A DNA stretch of 64,000 nt from Bryobacteraceae bacterium (GTDB taxonomy: Bacteria; Acidobacteriota; Terriglobia; Bryobacterales; Bryobacteraceae), in NCBI GenBank assembly GCA_026002875.1, contig BPGE01000001.1, forward strand, positions 248,001 to 312,000, written 5' to 3'. Shown one piece after another: positions 9,366 through 19,447 of the stretch (positions are counted from its first letter, which is position 1; each line of letters starts with the position of its first letter). The translations under genes were made by a program, and so were the position numbers. A model generated the notes under the pieces. It did not search any database. It worked only from the letters and a program-made list of their open reading frames with translations, and was not told the DNA's origin.

Positions 9366-9992
9366 ATGATTCGCACGCTCTATCTGCACGGCTTCGCCTC
9401 TTCGCCCCAGTCCTCAAAGGCCCGGTTCCTCGCCCGCCAGTTCGAGGAGCAGGGTTGGCCGTTCGACATCCCGGACCTCAACGGCGCGGACTTCCGGCGC
9501 CTGACCCTCACGGAGCAGCTTTCCATCGTCGAAAAGCACGCCGCCGGCGGGCCGGTCCACCTGATCGGTTCCAGCCTCGGCGGCTATCTGGCGGCGCTCT
9601 ACGCCGCGCGCCATCCCGAAGTGCAGAAGCTCATCCTGCTGGCCCCTGCCTTCGGCTTCGCGCGCCTCTACGAAGAGTCCCTGGGTCCTGAGCGGGTGCA
9701 GGAATGGCAGCGGCTCGGAGCCATCCGCGTCATGCACTATGGCCTCGGCGCGGAATCAGAGCTGGGCTGGCAGTTTCTCGAGGATGCCCGCCGCTACGAG
9801 GACGAACCCGCCATCACCCAGCCCTGCCTCATCATCCACGGCACCCGCGATGACGTCGTCCCCGTGCAGGTTTCCCGCCAGTTCGCCCGCACGCGCACCT
9901 GCTGCCAGCTCTATGAGGCGGACTCGGACCACGAACTGCGGGATCAGGTGGAAAGGATCTGGGAAATGGGCAGGTCGTTCCTCCAATCGTGA
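9366..9992 (+). CDS. YqiA-like alpha/beta-fold esterase
   Basis: 208 aa cytosolic alpha/beta hydrolase of the short YqiA/UPF0227 type. It begins with TLYLHGFASSPQSSKA (oxyanion-hole region) and has the nucleophile elbow GSSLGGYLAAL, the acid in IIHGTRDDVVPV and a C-terminal catalytic His in DSDHELRD. The natural substrate is unknown; family members hydrolyse short acyl esters. Transcribed divergently from acpP with 114 nt between. The last 49 nt overlap the 3' end of the convergent membrane-protein gene. Confidence 0.85.
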   Translation: MIRTLYLHGFASSPQSSKARFLARQFEEQGWPFDIPDLNGADFRRLTLTEQLSIVEKHAAGGPVHLIGSSLGGYLAALYAARHPEVQKLILLAPAFGFARLYEESLGPERVQEWQRLGAIRVMHYGLGAESELGWQFLEDARRYEDEPAITQPCLIIHGTRDDVVPVQVSRQFARTRTCCQLYEADSDHELRDQVERIWEMGRSFLQS

Positions 9993-10732
9993 CCGCCCGG
10001 CGCCGCCTCGGGCGCCAGCCAGTGCTCCGGCAGTCCCAGACGGTCCGGCGTCATCCGGGAGAAAAGCCCGAAGCCGGCCCACGAAAGGTACAGCATGGCC
10101 CCGGCGGCGCCCCGGCTCCACCGCCGCAACAGCCAGTAGCCCGGCAGCGTCAGCAGCGCGCATCCCAGCAGCGTCTCCAGCAGATGGTGAACCGTGCCCG
10201 CCCCGCACCACGGAAGCTGCAGCAGCAGCCACAGGCTGGCCAGGTTCCAGGCGGCGGCCGGAATCCAGACGCGCGCGGGCAGCGGCCGGACCGGAATCCC
10301 CAGATACCGCGCCAGAACCGGCCGGACCAGCAGCAGCAATGCCTGGATCGCCGCGCTGGCCGCCACCGCCCCCGGCGCCTCCCATCGCCGGCCCGCTTCC
10401 AGAAGCGCCAGCGCCGACAGCGTCATGATCGCGAACTGCGCCGACTCCGCCCGGAACAGCGTCCCCAGATACACGGGCAGAAGACGGCACGACTGCTGAT
10501 ACCGGCACGGCAGCCAGTAGCCCGCCCACACGTCGAACGGCAGGCTGATCGTGGCGTTCACCATGTAGAACACGGCGAAGGCCATCCAGTGCAGCCATGG
10601 CGGCCCCTCTGTGTGCGGGAAGAACGTGGAAGGGAGTTGATAGACAAAAGCCACCAGCGCCACCAGCGCCAGCAGCCCGGCGCCCGCCCGGGCCGCGCTG
10701 CGGCGGGCGCGGAAATAGGACTCCGATTCCAT
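9944..10732 (-). CDS. Multi-pass membrane protein of unknown function
   Basis: 262 aa with about six or seven hydrophobic segments (for example LLALVALVAFVYQLP, MAFAVFYMVNATISLPF, AAIQALLLLVRPVLARYL, WNLASLWLLLQLPW, ALLTLPGYWLL). No family motif was recognised. It is accepted as a gene because the hydrophobic periodicity runs the whole length and the N-terminus is a plausible positive-inside start, but its 3' end overlaps the convergent esterase by 49 nt, which is uncommon. The start ATG 10732 lacks a ribosome site. If it were not real, the region 9993-10780 would be empty. Confidence 0.6.
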   Translation of the reverse strand: MESESYFRARRSAARAGAGLLALVALVAFVYQLPSTFFPHTEGPPWLHWMAFAVFYMVNATISLPFDVWAGYWLPCRYQQSCRLLPVYLGTLFRAESAQFAIMTLSALALLEAGRRWEAPGAVAASAAIQALLLLVRPVLARYLGIPVRPLPARVWIPAAAWNLASLWLLLQLPWCGAGTVHHLLETLLGCALLTLPGYWLLRRWSRGAAGAMLYLSWAGFGLFSRMTPDRLGLPEHWLAPEAAPGGHDWRNDLPISQILST

Positions 10733-10785
10733 CGATCTAGCAGTTCGGATGCCTCAGCGCCCCTGCTTGCGGCAAAAACGGCGCG

Positions 10786-10815
10786 TTGAAGCTTCCCATC
10801 CCAGACTGCCATACT
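10786..10815 (+). promoter_or_regulatory. Promoter of the S1/P1 nuclease gene, near-leaderless
   Basis: TTGAAG (10786-10791), 18 nt, then CATACT (10810-10815), only 8 nt before ATG 10824. The transcript would start at or next to the start codon. Confidence 0.45.
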
Positions 10816-10823
10816 GAAAGTTC

Positions 10824-11669
10824 ATGCTGGCGCGGGTCAGGTATGGCGTGGCGGCTTGGCTGCTGACAGTGATGCCGGGTTATGGCTGGGGGCCGGAGGG
10901 CCACCGCCTGATCGCCGAAATCGCCTGGAAACACGCTACCCCCACTGCCCGGGCCGGGATCGCGCAACTGCTGCCGGAAGGGGAGACGTTGATCAGCATC
11001 GCTCCCTGGGCCGATGAGATCCGGCCCCAGCGGCGCGAAACCGCCCCCTGGCACTACATCAACATCCCCGTGGAAGCGCCGCAGGGAGAATGGCGCCCTT
11101 ACTGTCCCGGCGATGAGTGCATCATCACCGCTATCCAGCGCTTCGCCGCCCAGCTCGCCGATCGGCAGCTCCCCGCAGCCGCGCGCGAGGAAGCGCTGCG
11201 CTTCCTCGTCCATTTCGTCGCCGATCTCCACCAGCCCCTCCACTGCGGCGACCGCAGGGACAGGGGCGGCAACGACGTCCCCGTCGTCTTCCGGGGCAGA
11301 GCCACGAACCTCCACTCGATCTGGGACACCCCCCTGCTGCTCGAAGCGCTTCAGCGCGAGGGCGTGCGCGAACGCCTCCTCCGCCAGGCGGATCCCGACG
11401 AGTTCCGCCGAGCCGCGGCGGGCGGCCCCGAGGACTGGGTCTGGGACTCGCAGCGCGCCTCCCGCGACACCGCCTACGCCGCTCTGCCCCCCGAGCGCCC
11501 CGCTCTGCTCGCCGACGAGTATGCGGCTCTCGCCTACCCCGTCATCGAGAAGCAGATCCGCCTCGGCGGGCTCCGCCTCGCCGCCCTCCTCAACCGGGCG
11601 CTGGATCCCGAGGTGCGCCAAAGCGGCGTCCGCCAGCCTGCCCAAAGGCAGGGCGCACGCGAACAATGA
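10824..11669 (+). CDS. Secreted S1/P1-type nuclease
   Basis: 281 aa with a signal peptide of about 21 residues. After cleavage the mature protein would begin with Trp22 (WGPEGH), as in the S1/P1 family where the N-terminal Trp is a zinc ligand. Other conserved trinuclear-zinc residues are visible: APWADEIR, WHYINIP, LVHFVADLHQPLHCGD, GGND and NLHSIWD. The family hydrolyses single-stranded DNA and RNA, often also removing 3' phosphates. Probably periplasmic or extracellular, used for nucleotide or phosphate scavenging. Neighbours give no further hint. Confidence 0.9.
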   Translation: MLARVRYGVAAWLLTVMPGYGWGPEGHRLIAEIAWKHATPTARAGIAQLLPEGETLISIAPWADEIRPQRRETAPWHYINIPVEAPQGEWRPYCPGDECIITAIQRFAAQLADRQLPAAAREEALRFLVHFVADLHQPLHCGDRRDRGGNDVPVVFRGRATNLHSIWDTPLLLEALQREGVRERLLRQADPDEFRRAAAGGPEDWVWDSQRASRDTAYAALPPERPALLADEYAALAYPVIEKQIRLGGLRLAALLNRALDPEVRQSGVRQPAQRQGAREQ

Positions 11670-11699
11670 TGCGGGCGTTACCAAATTGCGGAGAGGATC

Positions 11700-11726
11700 G
11701 CCCCTTATGAGGGGCCATGCTACAAT
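11700..11726 (+). promoter_or_regulatory. tonB promoter, extended -10, with inverted repeat
   Basis: TGC-TACAAT (-10 at 11721-11726) is an extended -10 box. Just upstream lies the inverted repeat GCCCCT-TATG-AGGGGC (11700-11715), well placed to be an operator or the terminator hairpin of the preceding gene. The predicted leader is about 110 nt. Confidence 0.5.
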
Positions 11727-11845
11727 TTTTGGGAACAGCCCGGCGCAGCAGCCTGCTTTCGTGCAACTTTCATCGGAAGGGTGCGTCTAAGCTGGCAGAG
11801 GCCCGTGACCGGGCCGGCGGAGAGATTCAAGGCGTTTGATTGATC

Positions 11846-13159
11846 ATGCAGGCGCACGTCCCCAAGCCCAGCCATCTGGAACCGGTCGATCCGCGAGACG
11901 CGCGCCGTGATGAAGCCCCTCTGGCCTCCATCCTGACGCTGCAGGAAGAGCGCAAACCGTGGTTCATCAACCTGTTCTGCACGCTGCGGGAACTGTCCGC
12001 CATGAAGCGGCAGCCGCCGCTCATGGTCACCTTCCGGCCAATGACCGAGGAGGAGCTTCTCAGCAGCAAGGACCCGGAACTGCAGCAGCTGGCGCAGTTC
12101 CAGGCGGAAAAGTCCTTCTGGCAGTCCCTCCGCGAGAACCTGAAATATCTGTTCACCAAAGAGCCGCCGCTGCAGACCACCGTGCGGCCGCTCACGAAGG
12201 AAGAACTCAAGGGATCGGCGCTGGCGGAGTTTGAGGAGGTTGAGCGCCCCTGGTACGTCAGTCTGGCCCTCAATCTCAAGGAGCTGATCTTCCCGCCCAA
12301 GCTTCCGCCTCTGGAAGTCACGGCCAAGCCCGTCCAGGTGAAGGAGCTCTTCGCGCCCGATCCCTACAAGGGCCGCTCCCACTTCATCTCCCTGGTTGTT
12401 CACATCGGGCTGGTCGCGCTGGCCTTCACCGTGGGCACCAACAAGCAGGTGCAGCAGGCGGTCAAGAACACGATCCAGCTCGTGGCGCCGGTCGAGATTT
12501 CCCCCTACATGCCCGAGCTGCCTCCCGCTCCGAAGACCGCGGGCGGCGGCGGTGGCGGTGGCGACCGCTCCCCCCTGCCCGCAAGCAAAGGCCGGCTGCC
12601 GCGCGCGGATCTCAAGCAGTTCACTCCTCCCACCGCGGTCGTCCAGAATGAGAACCCGCGGCTCGTGATGGAGCCGACCATCATCGCCGATCCGAACATG
12701 CCCCTGCCGAACGTGAACATGCCCAACTTCGGCGACCCGTTCGGCCAGATCGGTCCTCCCTCCAGCGGACCGGGCTCGGGCGGCGGCATCGGCTCCGGCT
12801 CGGGCGGCGGCGTGGGTTCCGGCCGCGGTCCGGGCGTCGGACCGGGTTCGGGCGGCGGCTTCGGCGGCGGCGCCTTCCGCATCGGCGGTGGTGTCAGCGC
12901 GCCCGTGCCGATCTACAAGGTCGAGCCGGAGTACTCGGAAGAGGCCCGCAAGGCCAAGTATCAGGGCACGGTGGTGTTGGCGATCGTCGTCGATGAAACC
13001 GGCAAAGTCACCAACGTCCGCGTCATCCGCCCGCTCGGCATGGGGCTCGACGAAAAGGCCATCGAAGCGGTGACCAAGTGGCGCTTCCGCCCCGGCTACA
13101 AGGACGGCAAGCCCGTGCCCGTCATGGCCAACGTGGAAGTGAACTTCCGCCTGCTGTGA
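11846..13159 (+). CDS. TonB family energy transducer with repeated cytosolic N-terminus
   Basis: 437 aa. The C-terminal TonB domain (about 350-437; YSEEARKAKYQGTVVLAIVVDETG, AVTKWRFRPG) couples the inner-membrane proton gradient to outer-membrane receptors. A single membrane segment lies at about 179-198, followed by a proline-rich and then a glycine/serine-rich spacer (GGGGGGG, GSGSGGGVGSG). Unusually, about 178 residues precede the membrane segment and hold three imperfect copies of one motif (near 36-71, 88-121, 133-168), each with an aromatic, LxEL-like helix and PPLxxTxRP ending in EL. Start at ATG 11846; a TTG two codons earlier is possible. ExbB/ExbD are not in the window. Confidence 0.9.
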   Translation: MQAHVPKPSHLEPVDPRDARRDEAPLASILTLQEERKPWFINLFCTLRELSAMKRQPPLMVTFRPMTEEELLSSKDPELQQLAQFQAEKSFWQSLRENLKYLFTKEPPLQTTVRPLTKEELKGSALAEFEEVERPWYVSLALNLKELIFPPKLPPLEVTAKPVQVKELFAPDPYKGRSHFISLVVHIGLVALAFTVGTNKQVQQAVKNTIQLVAPVEISPYMPELPPAPKTAGGGGGGGDRSPLPASKGRLPRADLKQFTPPTAVVQNENPRLVMEPTIIADPNMPLPNVNMPNFGDPFGQIGPPSSGPGSGGGIGSGSGGGVGSGRGPGVGPGSGGGFGGGAFRIGGGVSAPVPIYKVEPEYSEEARKAKYQGTVVLAIVVDETGKVTNVRVIRPLGMGLDEKAIEAVTKWRFRPGYKDGKPVPVMANVEVNFRLL

Positions 13160-13177
13160 TTCCCGCCGCTGAGTGAT

Positions 13178-15487
13178 TCAGCCGCGGATCACTTCAACGC
13201 CCTGCGGCGCGCGCACGTCGATCCGGTAGGCCGTTCCCTCGCGTTCCACCTTCACTTCGATGAGGCCCTTCGGGTGCGGAACCACTCCCGATGCCCTCTG
13301 CAGCGGTCCCAGGTGCGGCCGCACGATCACCTTCGACCACCCCGGCCCGGCCGAATCGACCCCGAGCACCGTCCGGAAAAACTCGACGTTCGGACTCGCG
13401 CCCCACGCGTGACAATCCGAGCGCGTGTACGGGTTGTCCCTCTCCGCCCAGGTCGTCAACCCCTCCTTCAGCATGAACTCCCACGTGTGCAGCCGGCTCA
13501 GGTAGCGGTCTCCCAGCCCCGCCGCCACCATGGCGCGGTCGAGGTAGTAGCGGAAATAGACCGAGCACTTCGCCATCTCCTGCGCCGGCTCCACGCGCAG
13601 CATCAGATCGCGCGCCTCCTGTTGAGACGGGAGAAGCGACGCCAGCACCGCAAGCGCATTGGCGTGCTGCGAATAGTGGCGGTGCGCCAGGTCTTCGCTG
13701 TACATGCGCCGCTCGGGGCTCCAGAAGCGCCCGATCGCCTTCGCCAGCCGCGCCGCCTGATCCCGGCACCGCGCAGCCAGCGGCGCAATGCCGAGCGCCT
13801 CCTCCAGATCGGCGGCGTATTGCAGCGCCAGCAGCAACTGCAGATGGATGGAAGCAGGCATGATGTCGGGCTCGCAGGGCGCGCGCCCGTTCTGCCAGCC
13901 TTCCACCCAGTCGACGTAGTTCCACCACGGCATTGCCCCCAGCAGCCCGTCGTCGCGCAGAAAGCGCTCGTAGAAGCCGAGCACGGCCCGCACGCCGCCC
14001 AGCATCTCCTTCACGAACCCAGGATCGTCCACATAGCGCCAGTAGTCGTGCACCATGCCGATCCACCACAGCGAGAACGGCGGGATGTACTGCTGCAGCG
14101 TGCTGGGGGCGCGCGAGTACGTGGCGCCTTCCGCCGTGCGCGAGGAGTCGATCTGCTCGATCGCGTTGCGCATCAGGCGCGCATCGCCAGTCATATAGAG
14201 CGACACCAGCGCCTGAATGCGCGTGTCGCCCACATACTGCAGCTGCTCGTAGTACGGGCAGTCCATGTACGTCTCGTGCGCGCACAGCCGCGCCGTGCGC
14301 CAGCCCGTCTCGAGAATCCGCTGATGCAGCGGATCGCCGCTTTCGAACCGCGCCTTCACTGCAAACGGATATCCCGTGGCCACGCCGCGGATGTCGGCGA
14401 TCGTCAGCGGCTGATCGGCGGTTTCGATTTCCAGCCGCACGTAGCGGTAGGTCCGCCAGTACAGCGGACGCCACAGCCGCCGCGCGCCGTCCGGCAGGAT
14501 CGTGTCGCCGTATCCGATGAACTCCTTGCCTTCCACTTCATCGCGGTGGCCCTTCATGCGGCGCGGCTTCAGCTGCTGCCACAGCGCTTCGGCGTAGCGC
14601 ACTGTGATCGACGCCCCCGCGCCGCCTTCGAACTCGAGTTCCGGAAAGGCGCACGTGAGATGGTTCTGATCGAGCAGCAGCCACGCCTTCGTGCGCGCCG
14701 GAATGGTGACGCGCGCCGGCTGCGCCGGAAACTCCGGCGGCGCCGCGGCGCCTTCCGCTTTGCGCAGCCGCGCGAACCGCTCCGGGCGCTCCTCCATCAG
14801 TGGAATGGGGCGCGGGACCAGCATCCAGCGCGTGGGCGCGTCGCGCTGCCAGCGCGAAGAGGCGGCCAGGCCCATGCGCGCCTGCGGCCAGCTTTCATCC
14901 TCGAACTCCGCCGATTGCCAGCCCCAGGGATACTGCGCGGCGCTGAAGCGCTCCATCGGGCCGATGGCGTAGTAGCCGGTGGGCTGGTAGTTGGGCACGG
15001 GGATGGGGCTGTAAGCGGCGCATTTCAGGCAGCGCCAGCCCTGCCCGGTGTTCAACATTGCGTGATCCGTGTCGCCCGCCTGCAACAGGAACGCCGTGCG
15101 GTGCGACCACTGCGCGATGGCGGCGTGGGGACCGTCGTTCCAGACGATGGCGGCGATGACATTCTTGCCGGGTTTCAGGTGCGCGGCGATGTCGACGGTC
15201 TCGTAACGCCAGTGGTAGAGATCGCCGCGCGCCGGCCCCCACACGACGCGCGTCCCGTTGACGAACAGCTCGTAGCGGCTGTCGGCGGTGACGTGCACGA
15301 GGCATTTTTCCGGCTTTGCCGGAAGCTCCGCCACGCGCCGGAACAGAAAAACCCCGTAGTCCTGGAGATTCTCCTCTCCGGGCGGATGGATCCATCGTGC
15401 CGTCCAGGCCTGTTTCGCCAGATCGATCTCGACAGCCTGCGCCAGGCTGAATGCGGCCGATTGCAGCAGAAACGCGCGGCGATTCAT
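13178..15487 (-). CDS. Secreted GH78-like alpha-L-rhamnosidase family protein
   Basis: 769 aa with an export signal (MNRRAFLLQSAAFSLAQA). Order: N-terminal beta-sandwich domains (RWIHPPGEENLQDYG; a carbohydrate-binding-like RYELFVNGTRVVWGP), a large (alpha/alpha)6 barrel with ETYMDCPYYEQLQYVGDTR, and a C-terminal beta domain (VIVRPHLGPL). The CPYYEQLQYVGDTR segment is typical of the GH78 six-hairpin fold, where acidic residues act as acid and base; rhamnose specificity is inferred from the family. It would trim pectin or glycoside side chains outside the cytoplasm. A TAGACT box 7 nt before ATG 15487 suggests a transcript separate from the cmr operon ending 64 nt upstream. Confidence 0.85.
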   Translation of the reverse strand: MNRRAFLLQSAAFSLAQAVEIDLAKQAWTARWIHPPGEENLQDYGVFLFRRVAELPAKPEKCLVHVTADSRYELFVNGTRVVWGPARGDLYHWRYETVDIAAHLKPGKNVIAAIVWNDGPHAAIAQWSHRTAFLLQAGDTDHAMLNTGQGWRCLKCAAYSPIPVPNYQPTGYYAIGPMERFSAAQYPWGWQSAEFEDESWPQARMGLAASSRWQRDAPTRWMLVPRPIPLMEERPERFARLRKAEGAAAPPEFPAQPARVTIPARTKAWLLLDQNHLTCAFPELEFEGGAGASITVRYAEALWQQLKPRRMKGHRDEVEGKEFIGYGDTILPDGARRLWRPLYWRTYRYVRLEIETADQPLTIADIRGVATGYPFAVKARFESGDPLHQRILETGWRTARLCAHETYMDCPYYEQLQYVGDTRIQALVSLYMTGDARLMRNAIEQIDSSRTAEGATYSRAPSTLQQYIPPFSLWWIGMVHDYWRYVDDPGFVKEMLGGVRAVLGFYERFLRDDGLLGAMPWWNYVDWVEGWQNGRAPCEPDIMPASIHLQLLLALQYAADLEEALGIAPLAARCRDQAARLAKAIGRFWSPERRMYSEDLAHRHYSQHANALAVLASLLPSQQEARDLMLRVEPAQEMAKCSVYFRYYLDRAMVAAGLGDRYLSRLHTWEFMLKEGLTTWAERDNPYTRSDCHAWGASPNVEFFRTVLGVDSAGPGWSKVIVRPHLGPLQRASGVVPHPKGLIEVKVEREGTAYRIDVRAPQGVEVIRG

Positions 15488-15494
15488 GGAGTCG

Positions 15495-15500
15495 AGTCTA
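15495..15500 (-). promoter_or_regulatory. -10 box (TAGACT), leaderless arrangement, GH78-like gene
   Basis: TAGACT on the minus strand ends 7 nt before ATG 15487, the spacing expected for a leaderless transcript. No ribosome binding site is present in the gap. Confidence 0.45.
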
Positions 15501-15551
15501 TCGCAGCGCGGGCGGAAGCGCCCTGCGGGTATCGCGCGAAAAAGCGTTCGC

Positions 15552-16922
15552 TCAGGCCGGATCGAGAATCGTAGCCATGTTGCCCTCCACACGAACACGA
15601 ACCCGGAAGGGAGAGAGAGATTTCCTCTCCAGCAGTTCCCGCGTCGAGGCTGGCAGTTTGTCCAGAAAGCGCTCCGCGTCCTGCTGCCGAAGAATCGCTT
15701 TCGGCCTGTTCGGGGCTGTGGCTACCAGTTCTTTGCTTCCCTTCCGCCATGTCAGCGTGGCGTTCTCCCAGATCTCTTCCCGGGTCTGAGAAGCGGCAGC
15801 CGGTTTTGCTGGCGCCGAAGCAGCACCATCAGACGAGGCTTGGCCGGAGCCCGTCTCCTGCCGGTTCGCGCCCGCACGCCGCATCGCTCCGTATCCCACC
15901 GCGGTCTTCGCGCCGAAGCCGAGCCAGTCGAAGGCGTGCCCGAACGCGCCATCCAGCAGCTTCTTCCAGCGGTCTCCCTCGGCCAGCCCGGGCGCGATCC
16001 GCTTCAGGCGCGGAACGTCGCACGTCACAATGAACTGGAATTTCGCTCCCGGCGGCACGGTCAGGAACAGAATCGGGTTCGGCTGCCCCGAGTCGTGCGG
16101 CGACGTGCTGTCCCCGCTCTTGCGTTCCTTCTTCTGCTGGTAATAGTGCGACTGATGCGGCGTCATCACCTCCACCCGCAGCTGGTCTCCCGGAATCTGC
16201 GGAATCACGTCCCAGAAGCTCAGCACGCCGCGGAAGTGCTCGCTCTCGCCCTCCGGCGTCTCCCGGCCGAACAGGACATCGAGCGCCGTCAGCCCGATCT
16301 CCTTCTCCTCTCCGTCCACGCGAACGGTGAAGCTGCCCGCGGGCTCCTTGTCCCACCCGCGCGAGTCTTCCCATTGGCCCTCGCTCAACTGCCGCGCCGC
16401 CTCGCGCACCACGCCCTTCACGCCGCTGCCCGGCAGATAGGGCAGCCCGTACGGATTGAGGAAGCTGAATCCGTTCTCCTGCGGATGCTCGTTCCCAAGG
16501 CCGGTGGTGAAGGGGGAGATCGCCTCGGCCTCGCAGATCCAGAGCTGCGCAGCAGGAATGGGCCGTGCGAGAGCACGCATCCGCCGGTCAAGCGCCTGCA
16601 TTCGTTCTTTGTCTTCTCTGGTCAACGAACATACCCGGGACCAGGCCTGCCTGCTGCCGTGGTCGTTCTTGGTCCACAGGGCCGGAATCCTGCCCGCCTG
16701 TATCAGACGATCCGTCACGAGGGGAAGGTTTTCGTAATTCCGGCCCAGCTCCTCTCTGAGCGATTTTGCCTTCTCACTCTTTCGTTCCGCTTCTTCTTTC
16801 ACCTGCCTCTCCTGGTCGGAACGTTCCGTCCAGATGGAGAGCAGCAGGCCGAATCGCAGGGCAGGCGACGCCTTGGAAAAGTCTGCGGCGCGAAGATAGC
16901 GCGGCACTGCAGCGACCGGCAT
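15552..16922 (-). CDS. cmr6: Type III-B CRISPR RAMP protein Cmr6 with C-terminal extension
   Basis: 456 aa. Cmr6 caps the 3' side of the Cmr backbone. RAMP features: GSGVKGVVR (165-173) and the C-terminal glycine loop GAKTAVGYG (about 337-345). Beyond this a linker rich in Ala, Ser and Gln (about 350-380) leads to a further domain of about 75 residues (predicted strands WENATLTWRKGS and FRVRVRVEGNM around a helix) not part of the basic RAMP fold. A charged N-terminal helix region (30-65) is also present. Start at ATG 16922 is set by AAAGGAG 9 nt upstream, inside cmr5; one nt separates it from the cmr5 stop. Last gene of the operon. Confidence 0.93.
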   Translation of the reverse strand: MPVAAVPRYLRAADFSKASPALRFGLLLSIWTERSDQERQVKEEAERKSEKAKSLREELGRNYENLPLVTDRLIQAGRIPALWTKNDHGSRQAWSRVCSLTREDKERMQALDRRMRALARPIPAAQLWICEAEAISPFTTGLGNEHPQENGFSFLNPYGLPYLPGSGVKGVVREAARQLSEGQWEDSRGWDKEPAGSFTVRVDGEEKEIGLTALDVLFGRETPEGESEHFRGVLSFWDVIPQIPGDQLRVEVMTPHQSHYYQQKKERKSGDSTSPHDSGQPNPILFLTVPPGAKFQFIVTCDVPRLKRIAPGLAEGDRWKKLLDGAFGHAFDWLGFGAKTAVGYGAMRRAGANRQETGSGQASSDGAASAPAKPAAASQTREEIWENATLTWRKGSKELVATAPNRPKAILRQQDAERFLDKLPASTRELLERKSLSPFRVRVRVEGNMATILDPA

Positions 16923-16923
16923 T

Positions 16924-19443
<2,520 letters not shown>

Positions 19444-19447
<4 letters not shown>

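Noticed and set aside
13274-15574. Plus-strand open frame of about 766 codons opposite the GH78-like gene
   Set aside because: Composition is His/Arg/Pro-rich antisense; the minus-strand product has family motifs and an export signal.
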